From assembly GCF_010015445.1 (NCBI RefSeq), contig NC_053118.1, positions 9,474,907 through 9,538,906 on the forward strand: 64,000 nucleotides of DNA, in the 5' to 3' direction. This document shows, piece after piece, positions 35,177 to 46,239 of the stretch. The notes below the pieces were generated by a model that saw only the letters and a list, made by a program, of their open reading frames with translations, was not told where the DNA came from and did no database searches. The stretch is from Perca fluviatilis. Lineage: Eukaryota; Chordata; Actinopteri; Perciformes; Percidae. The translations under genes were made by a program, and so were the position numbers. Position 1 is the first letter of the stretch. Every line of letters starts with the position of its first letter.

Positions 35177-35579
35177 ATGGCCTCCCAGGTGTGTTGCTTC
35201 AACCATGCTGTCATGGACCCCCACGATAGCCATCTGGAATGCTCCCATTGTCTGGGGGTGGCACATTTGAGGTATCGCTACTGAGCTCCCTTTGAAAAAA
35301 AAAAATCACATTCATAGAGCTAAGCAAGTGCAGCAGTCTGCATGGGGAACAGCAACTTGGTCTCCACCTACCTGAATGAAGGCAGATGTTTCTAAAGGGC
35401 ATACTAAGGAGCGCAGACCTGAGAGTACATCTGTTCATGAGCAGGGACGAGGCTCAGGGAAAGCTGCTCTTAAGAAGCTGCATAGTCCAGTTGCTATGGC
35501 AGGAGACCAAGAACAACAAGATGCCACCCAGCTAAATATATTAGCAGCTATTCAGAGTCTTCAAGATAAAACTGGGTAG
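35177..35579 (+). pseudogene. DIRS-like gag-type ORF1 remnant
   Basis: From ATG 35177 it reads MASQVCCFNHAVMDPHDSHL, then ECSHCLGVAHLR, a Cys/His cluster that I associate with ORF1 of fish DIRS elements. It stops after 35 codons. A later frame (35376-35579) continues with a Lys/Glu-rich, low-hydrophobicity stretch typical of gag-like proteins. At least one frameshift lies between the two. Confidence 0.55.
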
Positions 35580-35850
35580 ATTTGAGAATCAACGTCCCAT
35601 GTCTGGCACAGACCTGAAGCCCGGTGTGTCCTCACACGATGAGTTGCCTTCCTAACAGAATTATGATTAACCTTTTTACTGTATGCACATGATCAGTTTC
35701 AGCTCCAGCAGCTACAGATTATTTGCAAATGCTTAGGAAGGTGTGGAACAACAATGCCAGTGCGCTACAATTTAATGTGTGCTGTTGGAAGCTGACGAGG
35801 CGATAGTGAGAGTAGACTCCAAAAGACAGCGGCCTGCGTCCCATCTTACG

Positions 35851-36315
35851 CCAAGGAACACACTGGCCGTGAAAACGCAGTGAAGCGGAGCCATTTTCAT
35901 TTCGGCGCCCATGTTATCCAATCTGTCTGGCCACACCGGCTGCGATCAGGAGCGGAGGGGGCGCGCACGCACAGCGATCGTTTCGGCGTCTCATTTATTT
36001 CTTCCGCGAGCAAATGTTTAATCAAACACAGGAATCAAACACGTTTCAAAATAAAACACCCAGGTTTATGGTGAGTTTGGCTGTCTTGACTTCTCAGCTG
36101 TGTCTAGTCAGGCACACAGAGAGACAGACAGACGACAGAGAGTGACACGCACACACAAGGAGAGAGAGAGCTGTTCTGTTAAGTTCATAGCAGCAGGATC
36201 GCTTTGTGACCGGCGCGGAGAAATGCGCGTCTAGCGTGACCAGCCAGGCGCCCGATTGGGCATTAATCCACGCTTCGCAATGCTTTGCAGCGCTTCATGG
36301 CCAGTGCTTCCCTGG
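35851..36315. mobile_element. MITE nested in the DIRS-like element
   Basis: CCAAGGAACACACTGGCCGT at 35851 is matched in inverted orientation by a right end whose complement reads CCAGGGAAGCACTGGCCATG (36296-36315). Both arms go on with GAAGCG-type words. The 465-bp GC-rich body is non-coding, with a GACA/GAGA-rich tract. No sure target-site duplication was found. Confidence 0.65.
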
Positions 36316-36334
36316 CTTAGATTTAAGACACTCT

Positions 36335-36690
36335 TGTAAGGGTGCTGCCTGTCAAGATGTTGACTACCAGACTTATCTTGGAGTCCATAGATAAAGGGAA
36401 ATGGTTCTCTAACCCCAGATCTAACAGATGCATACTTTCATGTTCAGTTCGCTTTCCAGGACAGGCCTATCAGTTCAAGGTCCTCCCATTTGGCCTTTGC
36501 CTCTTACCAAGTGTGTTCACCAGGGTAGTTGGAGTTGTTATATCCTCCCTTCAAATGTGTGGCCTAAAGATCCTGCCTTATCTGGACTGGCTGATCTGCC
36601 CCCTAACTTGGAGTCAGGTTGCAGAGGACACAAAGACGGTTGTCTCTAATATACGTAGAAGCTTTAGGGTTCAAGGTAAATATACAGAAG
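36335..36690 (+). pseudogene. DIRS-like reverse transcriptase remnant with damaged active site
   Basis: I read AYQFKVLPFGLCLLPSVFTR, then LKILPYLDWLICP, then TWSQVAEDTKTV. The catalytic motif, normally YLDDW in this group, reads YLDW: one of the two metal-binding aspartates has been lost, most simply by a 3-bp in-frame deletion near 36583. The surrounding frame stays open from 36342 to 36701. Confidence 0.8.
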
Positions 36691-36799
36691 AACTATTTTG
36701 AACAAAGACAGCATACATTGTTTGTGTGTAAATGCCTGAATTCCTTGTCAGCTTCCTTCACCCCACAGTTTTTAAAGTTTTAGAACAGTTTCAACTAGG

Positions 36800-37260
36800 C
36801 AGGTGGCTGGAAATGGCCCATTTTCAGATGTTGTCAAGTATGATTTGAATATTATGAGTCTTCTCAGGGCCTCACAACTGCAGATGTGGTTGAACGCCTT
36901 TAATATCCATCCAAAACAGGACAGGTGTGCATGTGCAGCAGATCCCCTGTCCAGGACAGGCCCCGTTCCAGGCGAATGGAGGCTACATCTGAAGGTTCTA
37001 GCTCCACTGTGGTCCCAATATGGCAGAGCTCTGACCGATCTTTGTGTCAGCAGAATTACTTATTGCGAGAGCTGTTTCTCGAGGTGGGCTCAGGGGGCTT
37101 TCAAAGATGTTCTGTCTCAAGAGTGGCTGAAAGAGTTGTTGCATGCTTTCTCATCACTCCCTCTGCCACAGGATTGCCCCAGGTTATTACAAGGTACTGT
37201 TACTAGCTCCCCAGTGGCTTGGAAGGTTTTAGTTTCTAGCACTCCTCCAGTTGACAAAAA
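36800..37260 (+). pseudogene. DIRS-like RNase H region remnant
   Basis: The open frame 36803-37516 contains AADPLSRTGPVPGEWRLH, then LWSQYGRALTDL and LLHAFSSLPLP. 'A..LSR....GEWRLHP....WQ.FG.A..DLF' is the RNase H to recombinase linker of DIRS elements. The frame is long (237 codons), but its last third, beyond about 37260, has no family likeness. Confidence 0.65.
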
Positions 37261-37526
37261 GCAAATCATGGCCGCTGCCGGTCAGGTCAGATCTCCTTGC
37301 CTAGGCAGGTGGTCAGATTTGGCACCCCAAACCAGCAACTATACTGCTGTGGGCATATGCAATTCGCGGCACCTCCCTCAGGTGTTGGACAAGGCCATCA
37401 TGCAGACCAAAAGTAATGCTTGGGGAAAGGGGGAGGTCGTCATGGCCACAGGTGGGCCACGGTTGGCGAGACGTCACCGCAAGTCGCTTGGAGCTTCGGG
37501 TGAGCTTTGGACCTAATCTGGATAAA

Positions 37527-38043
37527 CCTACAGTCACACTAGCTACAAGAGAGACAGAGTAACTGAGACAAAAGCGACAGGCTACCATTCATTTTCAATG
37601 GGAGTGGCCGTTTGCCAGCGATAAGCTCACCGCTGCCACAAGCAAGGCGGGGCCAAAATACACAAGAAGTCTATTTTATGGAAATGCTGAGCGATGCGAC
37701 AAAGCGACTGCCAATCGGAGTGAAGGCAGCGTGAGGGCAGCGTGACCTAGGTCAGTGGCTAGAGTCGAAGAAAATAATTCAAGATGGCGGAAAACAAAAA
37801 ATGTTTGGCATTTTATCTCATATATTTTGTTACTTTTATCGAGAAATAAATACTTTTAAATCCAAAAACATTGTTCTTGTGACTTAACAATACCTCTGAA
37901 GTAACTTTTTAAGACGCGCTTGAAGGTAGCACCGGAGAATTTCTGTTTACTGTTGCCAAGCAACCAAGGGTAGGCTAGGCACGCCCAGGAGCGCCCACAA
38001 GCGAGTGCATGTCGCTCTCTTTTGTAGCTAATATGACTGTAGG
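37527..38043. mobile_element. MITE with ACAGTC(A)-type inverted ends, 517 bp
   Basis: Left end CCTACAGTCACACTAGCTAC is matched in inverse by the right end, whose complement reads CCTACAGTCATATTAGCTAC. Arms continue through AGAGAG..GACA words. It is non-coding and no target-site duplication was seen. It probably marks the 3' limit of the DIRS-like remnant. Confidence 0.78.
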
Positions 38044-38120
38044 GTTAGGCCCAACTCAGGCGCTCAAAAGTGCCAATGGAAAAACCCTAAAGGTGTGGGA
38101 TCTTTACATGACCAGATTAA

Positions 38121-39718
38121 AGGGGAACTCCGGGCAATTTTTACGTTAATCTTGATCGCTATATGTATATGAGTACTGTCAATAGCAAAAAAAACGAGCC
38201 GAATCGGTGCTAGCAACACGGAGTTGCTGCAGCTAATGCCGAGAGCTCCCACTCAGCTAAAACGGCAGTTATGGGGGCATAAGATAAAGAGTGTCTTTGT
38301 GCCTCATAACAGACACAAAATGCAATTAAAATGTCTGTGCAACACGAACAGGGCCCTTACATGACAACAAGATGCGTTTAGCAACTTAGCCATTGTTTAA
38401 ATTCACCTACCCTCTTAGCTGCTAGCTGCCGTCTGGGATGAGTGAGTGTGTTCAGCCAGGCTCCGTTATAATCATCACGCAGCAGTTCCATGTGTATTTG
38501 TAGCATATATATCCATTTTGTGTGCTGTCGTTAGTGAATATGAGTCTCTGCAGTGGCGAATTGTGTGGTAGTTTCCTTAGCCAGGCTAGCAGCCCCGACC
38601 GGGCATCCTTCTACTTCCTCCCGCCTCCCTTGGCTCGCCGCTGCCGACAACAATCCACAGGCCGCTGGTCTGGTGGATGTCCTCCAGAGGACAGTTCATG
38701 CTTTCATAGCGAAATATTGAAGTTTATTCCCCCCTCAAAAATAGGTAATTGAGCACTGTAGTGGTTGATCATATCAGAAACTATGTAACTACATGGAAAC
38801 AGACCAAATGATGCCTGTTTCTTGTAAAGTAACTAGCATTACAGAAGGCTGTAGCCTGCTGAAGCCCGCGGGGAATTCAGTTGTAGCAGGAAAAGGTAAA
38901 CAACGGAGCGTAGTGTGTGAAGAGTGAAGAACGGAGGTGTTCACAAGGGAAGAAGCTTGGAGTAACGTAACTATGGAGCTAGAGCTAGCCTTCAGTAACG
39001 CTATTCGTAATAGTATTACAAGAAACAGGCATCATTTGGTCTGTTTCCATGTAGTTACATAGTCACTGATAATCCTATCAGTGCTCAATTACCTATTTAT
39101 GAGGGGGGAATAAACTTAAAAATTTCGCCGTGAAAGCATGAACTGTCCTCTGGAGGACATCCACCAGACCAGCGGGCGCCTGTGGATTGTTGTCGGCAGC
39201 GGCAGGCAAGGGAGGCGGGGAGGAAGTAGAAGGATGCCCGGTCGGGGCTGCTAGCCTGGCTAAGGAAACTACCACGCAATTCGCCACTGCAGAGACTCAT
39301 ATTCACCAACGACAGCACACAAAATGGATATATATGCTACAAATACACATGGAACTGCTGCGTGATGATTATTACCGGAGCCTGGCTGAACACTCACTCA
39401 TCCCAGACGGCAGCTAGCAGCTAAGAGGGTAGGTGAATTTAAACAATGGCTAAGTTGCTAAACGCATCTTGTTGTCATGTAAGGGCCCTGTTCATGTTGC
39501 ACAGACATTTTAATTGCATTTTGTGTCTGTTAAGAGGCACAAAGACACTCTTTATCTTATGCCCCCATAACTGCCGTTTTAGCTGAGTGGGAGCTCTCGG
39601 CATTAGCTGCAGCAACTCCGTGTTGCTAGCACCGATTCGGCTCGTTTTTTTTGCTATTGACAGTACTCATATACATATAGCGATCAAGATTAACGTCAAA
39701 ATTGCCCGGAGTTCTCCT
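38121..39718. mobile_element. 1.6-kb near-palindromic element, about 700-bp arms, TTAA target
   Basis: Left arm 38121-38827 and right arm 39016-39718 are inverted copies along their whole length, starting AGGGGAACTCCGGGCAATTT and AGGAGAACTCCGGGCAATTT. TTAA lies at 38117-38120 and 39719-39722. Only about 190 bp separates the arms, and even that shows weaker inverted similarity. Mirror-image frames of about 75 codons occur in both arms; they look incidental. No transposase is present. A transcript through it would fold into a very long hairpin. Confidence 0.95.
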
Positions 39719-39722
39719 TTAA

Positions 39723-41237
39723 CCTGTTGACGGGGCCCCAGACAAACAAATTGCTGTTAGGCCCCCATCCACCACCCATTCACCTCTCTCCATTAGGTAC
39801 CTTCTTTAGTCTCCAATTTTCAGTGGGGGGCAACAAGGTGTATACAGTTTCCATGTGAACTTGGTACAGTGCACAGAGCAAAATATACATGGTAGCTTCA
39901 GTATATGCCCTGATTACTGCGCGTAAATCAATGTGTGGTAGTTTGATTTAGCACAATTTTATTAAGAAAGCATCCTCCAAAATCCACTGTATAAAACATA
40001 ACACAATGTGCCTATAAAGAGATGTTATCTTAACCCCAATCTATATCTACTCAATGTTCCTCCTCCAAGCTTTTAATAGATGTTAGAAGCATACCATGTA
40101 TTGCCCTTTCTTTGGTCCATTGAAGGCAAAAAGGAGGCTGTGGAGGGGATAACATCAAAAACTAAAGCTTTATACGTTTTGAAAAAGTAGACCACTTTGA
40201 TAAATGGTTGAGTGCTTAAACTTACCTCACTGGTCATCTTGTAAAAGAGAAGCCAAGGTAAAATGTCTGATTCTCTCTTTTGCATTTTTCATGTTGGTTT
40301 GATCTCTCCCCTGAGAGACGGGCCTTTGTTTCATTGCCTCTTGATAATCCTCTGATAAAGTGTCTGCTGATCAAGAGATGTCCACTTTGTAATCTCCAAA
40401 TCCACAGGTAATTATAGTGCAATCTACAGATAATCTAATCTCTAATCTTCCCCACGGGAGACGTCGTGAGACATGAGAGTGACAGGAGGAAAGCTTAAAG
40501 TGACAAAGTCAGGAGGGAGGAAATGTGTTTGCCACGTTGTCGTTTTAACCCTCAACCTACTTTTGTTTTTGGTGTTTTATAATAACTTTCTTAGTCTCTT
40601 TCAGATGTCCACTAAAAAGATGCAACATATGGTTCACAGTTTAGTTTGTAAGGTTTGAAAAAGTGTCAGTTTTCTATTGTTCATTGTTAATGCATATTGT
40701 GATAAAACTGTAATATTTTTGGCCACACTAATCATAGCCTGAAAATGTGGTTCTGGCTCATTCCTATTGTAAACAAAGATGTTTTGCTAAAAAATAATAA
40801 AAAGGGGTTTAGCTACACTTTTACTTTGACCTGTGTGGTTTCGATGATCTGGGCGAGTCTGTCTGATGAAAACCTGAGTTTCCTGATCCCTTTGATTTAT
40901 TTCTAGTGATGTTGCTCGCTTCCCAGATCCCTAAATGACTTTGACGAGTGATTAAAATGATGAACTATGAAAACTATGAAAATAAGATCAAGGTTGTAAT
41001 AAAATGAAATTATCAGTTCGATTTAGATCACAACCACACATTATTTATAAGATACATGTGATAACCATGAGTTCACACAAATGACTATAGAATAATCAAA
41101 TTTTTCTTCATTCTTAAAATAACATTTAAGTACATTTGACTCAAAGCTCAACTTGTTGACACACTGAAATTAATTCTGTCACGTAATGTAAGTAAAGAGT
41201 TTGAAATCTCTTCAACATTTTTTGTTTGACTTGAGAG
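39723..41237. other. No recognised gene
   Basis: This is AT-rich, apparently single-copy sequence with no motif or repeat structure that I can define. Confidence 0.4.
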
Positions 41238-43183
41238 TAGTCTCGCTTTGCCAGACCATCCACACGCTGCGGAGCGGAGGAGGGTCTGGCTAGTCCACAC
41301 AGCATTGCGGGATGGGAGCAAAACGTGCTCTGGTTTATTGGCATTTCTTTAAACCAATCACAATTGTCATGGGCGGCGCTAAGCTCCGCACAGAGCTGCT
41401 GTAAAATAGTCGTGCGAGAGAAAACTCAGATTGGACAGATAGTCTAGCTGGCGGTCTGATTTACCCTGCGTGCTGAGTGCTGAGGAGCAGTTAACCATAC
41501 TGCCGTACAAAGCCAAAACGCAGTAACTACATATTTGGTCAAAATTGAGTTTAGATTGGAAATGGGCTTTGTAACATCTCCTACGTCTTGTGACAAAATC
41601 TCCTGGTTCAACTGTATCCCGTTTCAGAGAAATCACTATGTCAAATTTGCAGTAACTACAAAATCCAAGCTAGTACCAAGGCAAACCGCAGTAAGTGAAG
41701 ATACTGCGTTCTGCCTTTGTTTACCCGGCTTTGACGCGGTAAATACTGCGGTCTGCCTCTGTAGCCACATTCAAGTGCGAGTTGACACTGTGACACAGAC
41801 CACCAACAAGCCAACAACATATATCATCATTAACCCAGAGAAACATGGCACAATCCCGAGGAAAACTTATGGTGTCTCTAGCTTTGAAATGCAACTATCC
41901 AGACAGCGGTAAGGAACATGGTAAAGTATGAACACCTAACCTGGCAAATAACACCTAATTCAATAAATTGCCATTACTAGCTAGCAAGCCGCTAGCATAC
42001 CATTTTAGCTTACCTGCTCCCTTGAAGGCAGTAATGTTAGCATCTATCCACTCTGGAAACGCTGTCATAACTGTTTTGTTTCTTGTTGTCTTCATTTCTT
42101 ACGCTATTGTAATGTATTTTATTGGGTAATCTCTCAGTTGAAGCTTAAGATGAAGTTGTAAACCTAGAGCTTTTATTTTGACGGGAAAAGGGAAGTGGAA
42201 AAAGCGTTGTTTTTTCTGACCGTTGTCAGTGGTTGACGTGCAGTGCCGTCTTTGTGTCTTTATTTTAGAGCCCAAACAGTGAGACAATATAAGAAAAACG
42301 CTCTGTTACACTAGTTTCATTTCATTTTATGAGTATTTTTTATTTTTTTTATATGGAGATAGGCTACGTTCTCAATAATAATTTGAATATGTCAAGATTA
42401 AATATCTATTTTTCAGTTAGTAGAGTAAAACATCTTTTTTTTATGTCACAGACTGCTTTTTGTTAAATGTATATGAATTTTTAAGTGCCATTTTATAAGT
42501 AACCTTGGTATTTAGCTAATTAATTAATTTTCAATTAAAATAAAAATCCACAAACCAAAATACCAGCATTTTGATTGTGTGTAAAAATAATAAGGATGTT
42601 TTGGGGAAAATAATGAGAATGACAATTTAATCATTTAAGACTGATGTGACAGGGACATCACAACAAAATACTATTCTTGAATACACTGGATGAAGGTTAC
42701 TATCAAGCATTTTCAACACTCAACCTATAAACATCCATAAACAAAACATAAAACCAATTAAAACAAATGAAAAGGTATAAGGAATAAAAAAAGAAAGTTG
42801 GATTAACACATTTCAATTGTAGATATCTACAGTATCTACATTTTTAGGGTCAAAGGTCATATCAATGGTCTTTTTTTTTATGTATAACATTTTCCTTCCT
42901 GTAAAGGTATTACATAAAAGTATCAGTAACAGTATTGTACCTACAACATGTTTGGCTGGCCTGTATGAAAACTTTGAAGCCATTTTTCTCAGTTTCAGTG
43001 TTGCCGTAGTTACTGCACTTTGCCTTTGTAGGGACGCATAGTCCTCATAAATCCAACGGAGATTGAAATGCCAACACAAAGAAAGCAGAAGGGAAACGGA
43101 CATCGTCGAAAACACACACATCCGGCGGAATTTCCTGCGGCACCGGAGCAATCCCGGAAGTGGAACGTCAAGGATATAGACTA
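41238..43183. mobile_element. MITE split by a 1.5-kb insertion
   Basis: The left part, 41238-41499, opens TAGTCTCGC, with a stem pairing CCAGACC (41251) and GGTCTGG (41283-41289), and ends GCAGTTAACCATA. The right part, 43037-43183, starts CATAGTCCTCATAAATCCAA and ends TATAGACTA, inverse to the opening TAGTCT. The two halves join naturally at CATA. Confidence 0.72.
41500..43036. mobile_element. 1.5-kb element of unknown family, CATA-flanked
   Basis: The ends are inverted: TACAAAG-CCAAAACGCAGTA at left (from 41505) and TACAAAGGCAAAGTGCAGTA as the complement of the right end. CATA occurs at 41496-41499 and 43037-43040. The left third repeats the word CAGTAACTAC (41521, 41650, and inverted at 43006). 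A 125-codon frame (41535-41912) overlaps these repeats and matches nothing I know. I cannot assign a superfamily. Confidence 0.7.
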
Positions 43184-43732
43184 ATGCTGAGCTCTATGAT
43201 CTATCCGTGTCGGAGTTCCGACGAGAAGGACGTTGCCTAGCGACAACACGCCCTCTTTACTTGGACGGCGAACTTTCCCGCTCGGTCAAACTCAGAGGAC
43301 ACCGAGCAAGAATTCCGATATGGAATCCAAGATGGCTGCACCCTGTGTGACTTGTAAGTATGAATTGCTTTTATTGTTTTTGGACCGCTTTGGTTGTTTA
43401 AATGATGATTTCAATCACTCGTATTACTGCAATACCTTAATGCGTCCGTATCACAGCCTGTGGGTATGGGAATCGGTCTTGTTGTGAGTGCAATATTGAA
43501 TGAAGACTTGTATCAAACAGGTGATGCCAAACGTGGCTAGCATTGCTAACAGAAGATAAACTAAAACATGAAATAAAGTGAAAATTTTAGAAGTTCAAAT
43601 GGCTGCATTTTGATAAGGTGGGGGTAATGGCCATAATCATAATCAAAACATGTAATGTAAGTGCTAGGATTGGCTTGCACCTAAATTTACTTTAACCTGA
43701 TATAGTTATATAACCTACATAACCAGTGGCGG
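43184..43732. other. Possible first exon with splice donor, or dispersed repeat
   Basis: A GC-rich stretch leads to ATGGAATCCAAGATGGCTGC at 43320, where a 12-codon frame (MESKMAAPCVT) runs into a consensus donor, TTGTAAGTATG. That could be a host or transposon 5' exon. The wording also resembles a common fish repeat, which I favour slightly. Confidence 0.3.
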
Positions 43733-43960
43733 AGAGGCAATCGTTAGAGTCGGGACTGTTCCCGGTGGTTTTTCGAGGCAGAGCCCTGGTCGGCCTATGA
43801 CGTAAAGCCATCGAACACCTCTTTTTTTTTTTCTTCATCACGTTTGGAAGTCTATCGGTAACGTTAACAGACAGTGTGTGAGTCTAAAGATGGAAAGCCA
43901 AAAAAGAAAAGGGAAAGGTGGCGCTGAGATGGTCAGACTCAAAAGGAAAAAAAGGGATCG
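43733..43960 (+). mobile_element. 5' terminal fragment of a ZMYM1-type hAT element
   Basis: It starts with the hAT-like terminus CAGTGGCGGAGAGG. A leader follows and then an ATG frame, MESQKRKGKGGAEMVRLKRK, like the basic N-terminus of fish ZMYM1-type hAT transposases. Homology stops after about 43960, with no matching 3' end nearby. It may be related to the element at 50941-56121 but is not contiguous with it. Confidence 0.5.
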
Positions 43961-45373
43961 TGTTGCTGTGCTGTGTGTTCATTTATTCACCATCCGAACA
44001 TTCGTTGAGAATAATAGAACGCAGTCTGAGAGCAACAATACTTTCATCTTCAAGCTACTTTCTGGCCTAACTGTTTACTGTGGGTCATGTTCATTTTGAG
44101 ATAGTGCACGCTACCCGAGTCTGTCTATGTAAACAGTAAAGATACATGGAATAGTTGTTTTTCACCATTAAATGTTTCCTTTTCTTTTGTCATTTTCACG
44201 CTCCGTTAACACAATGTGTAAAAAGGAGTCATCAAGCGACTCTGTAATGATGTGAGGATGCACTTACCAGCTTAAATTTCCATATTAATGAGAGTATCAG
44301 GAAGAGCTTTTTACCTCACAAGGCAAACACGAATGCTGAGTTCCCCTCAGCGCCTGTGACTAAGTTAAAGCTTGTACTTTTAAAAGCTGCTTCTCATCCA
44401 AAGCCATTTGCAGCTAGTGTAGCTCCTCGCTTGTTAAAATGAGAACCCTGATGATTGCCATCAGTGCTGAAGTGATTGAGCTGAGTGAATCTAAGGTAGA
44501 GAAACTATGTGGCCAATGTGGAGGGAATGAGCCGAGCAGATTGAATCGAAAAGGGGGCACATATAAAACAGCAATAAAAAAAAATAAAAAAATGTTGCTT
44601 CCCGGTACACCACGTCGGGTGAGAGTGCTCAGATGTGCATGTTCAAAACAATCTAGGATGATGTAGTCTACATAAACAGTTTTTGTAGAGAAATGGTGTG
44701 CAGGGTCACTAGGTGATGTACTCCATAGAAAACAAAGTGCATTGCATTTTTATGTTCAAGTTTAACAAAAAGTGCATTGAGTGTACTGGGACAAACAGTT
44801 AAGAACAACAAGACTTGACCAGGGGCTCTAGTCCAGGTCCAGCATGAATACATCATTAGTTCGGACAAATACAGTAGCAGCAGATTGGGCACCCCAACTA
44901 TTTATATACATCATGCTAAATATACTTTCAAAAGGCAAGCAATGTCTCTTGACTCTCAGTCACAGAGTGTCTTCATTCTGCCCACACTTTGAGTAACCAC
45001 CCTTAAATTCCAACCCTTCCAGCATTTATAAAAAAAAAATTAAAAATGCAATAGAGGAGTGAGGGAAAAAACGACTGTAGGCCTCGTGGCTACATAGTAT
45101 GTGGCGTGGGGGATGTGGGACGTGGGAGTCTATTAGGGCTGAACAATATGGGAAAATAATATGACAGTATTGCAATTCAGCATGCATTTTTTCTTGTATA
45201 ATTCACTATACACAAGCAATAACTCCTTCTATAGTATGACCAACATAACATTGGATAAACTGCTTTTTCATGTAGGCCAGACCTACTTGTTATGATGAAA
45301 TTATATGAAATGATTTGACTTTGCACACAGTCCTGTGCCAAACTTAATTAGTCCGATTTGTATGCTAATAATT
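43961..45373. other. No recognised gene
   Basis: This is unassigned sequence; A-rich tracts lie at 44575-44592 and 45028-45040. Confidence 0.4.
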
Positions 45374-45600
45374 TCAATTTCAATTCAATTTTATTTATAG
45401 TATCAAATCATAACAAGAGTTATCTCGAGACAATTTACAGATAGAGTAGGTCTAGACCACAGTCTATAATTTACAGAGCCCCAACAATTCTAATAATTCC
45501 CCCAAGAGCAAGCAGTGCGACAGTTGCGAGGAAAAACTCCCTATTAGGAAGAAATAGTCCTGATGGTGGCGCTACAGCAGCCATCTAAAATTCATAACAA
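45374..45600 (+). repeat. Dispersed repeat, copy 2 of the 7904 family
   Basis: It shares CAATTCAATTTTATTTATAG, AGATAGAGTAGGTCTAGACC and CCAAGAGCAAGCA-type words with 7904-8066, then extends further (GAGGAAAAACTCCCTATTAG), so the first copy is shorter. The 3' limit is approximate. Confidence 0.75.
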
Positions 45601-46011
45601 ATCAACCATACAATGAGACAACGTCCCAATAGAGCAGAAACGTTACCGCTTTAACACAGTAGCAATTTTGAAGTCCATCACTCTACTTTTTGATGACCTA
45701 TTGTGATGATTAGGTGTAATTCCATAATGTATCAGACGGTGTCAGTAGCGGGTTGTTAAAAGACCAGAAATACGTTTTAGTTAGACATGCTAAAAACGTG
45801 TTGTTGTGTTGGTTAACCTGCTAACAGGAGAAATAAAACATGGAAATTGTTCAACAAAAGATTCATTTAATGCACAATAATGAACAAAACACCTATCTCC
45901 TCCCACATTTTTGGCTCTATTGACACCAAACTTAGGAAACATCATCTCCAGACTGTTCTTCACAAATGTCCTATTCAGATTTTTCATATCAAAAATTAAG
46001 CCCACAGTGCA

Positions 46012-46068
46012 TTAACCCTTGTGTTGTCCTTCGGGTCCCAGTGACCCGAAGGACAACACAAGGGTTAA
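46012..46068. mobile_element. Minimal piggyBac-like hairpin MITE
   Basis: Perfect 26-bp arms pair 46012-46037 with 46043-46068 around a 5-nt loop. TTAA bounds both sides (46012-46015 and 46065-46068), leaving a 49-bp unit with CCCTTGTG..CAAGGG ends. TTAA plus CCC termini is the piggyBac pattern. Almost all internal sequence is gone. It cannot encode anything; the fold may also act as a transcript hairpin. Confidence 0.8.
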
Positions 46069-46239
46069 AAGGTTTTACTGCATACAGTAGTGTAAAAAAA
46101 ATGTCTTCCAAACTCAATCTTTGATGTATATGGAAAAAAAATCACAACATTATAAGGTCACTTGCATTGTGCAGAATTTCAGAATTTTATCTCAAAAAGT
46201 GAATTTTTTGTGAGTTTTTTTATTTGTGTCCTCATCTAC

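Larger units (their letters stand above)
34850..37330 (+). mobile_element. DIRS-like retroelement, decayed
   Basis: The order of a Cys/His-rich gag-like frame, a reverse transcriptase of the VLPFGL type and an RNase H region with GEWRLH fits DIRS elements, which integrate with a tyrosine recombinase. I did not find the recombinase domain or the terminal/internal repeats that would prove DIRS. A 465-bp MITE sits between the gag-like and RT parts, and the 3' side is lost or covered by another MITE at 37527. Confidence 0.68.

Noticed and set aside
38522..39318. Mirror-image 75-codon frames in both arms of the palindrome
   Set aside because: They are identical because the arms are inverted copies; no motif or coding bias supports a protein.
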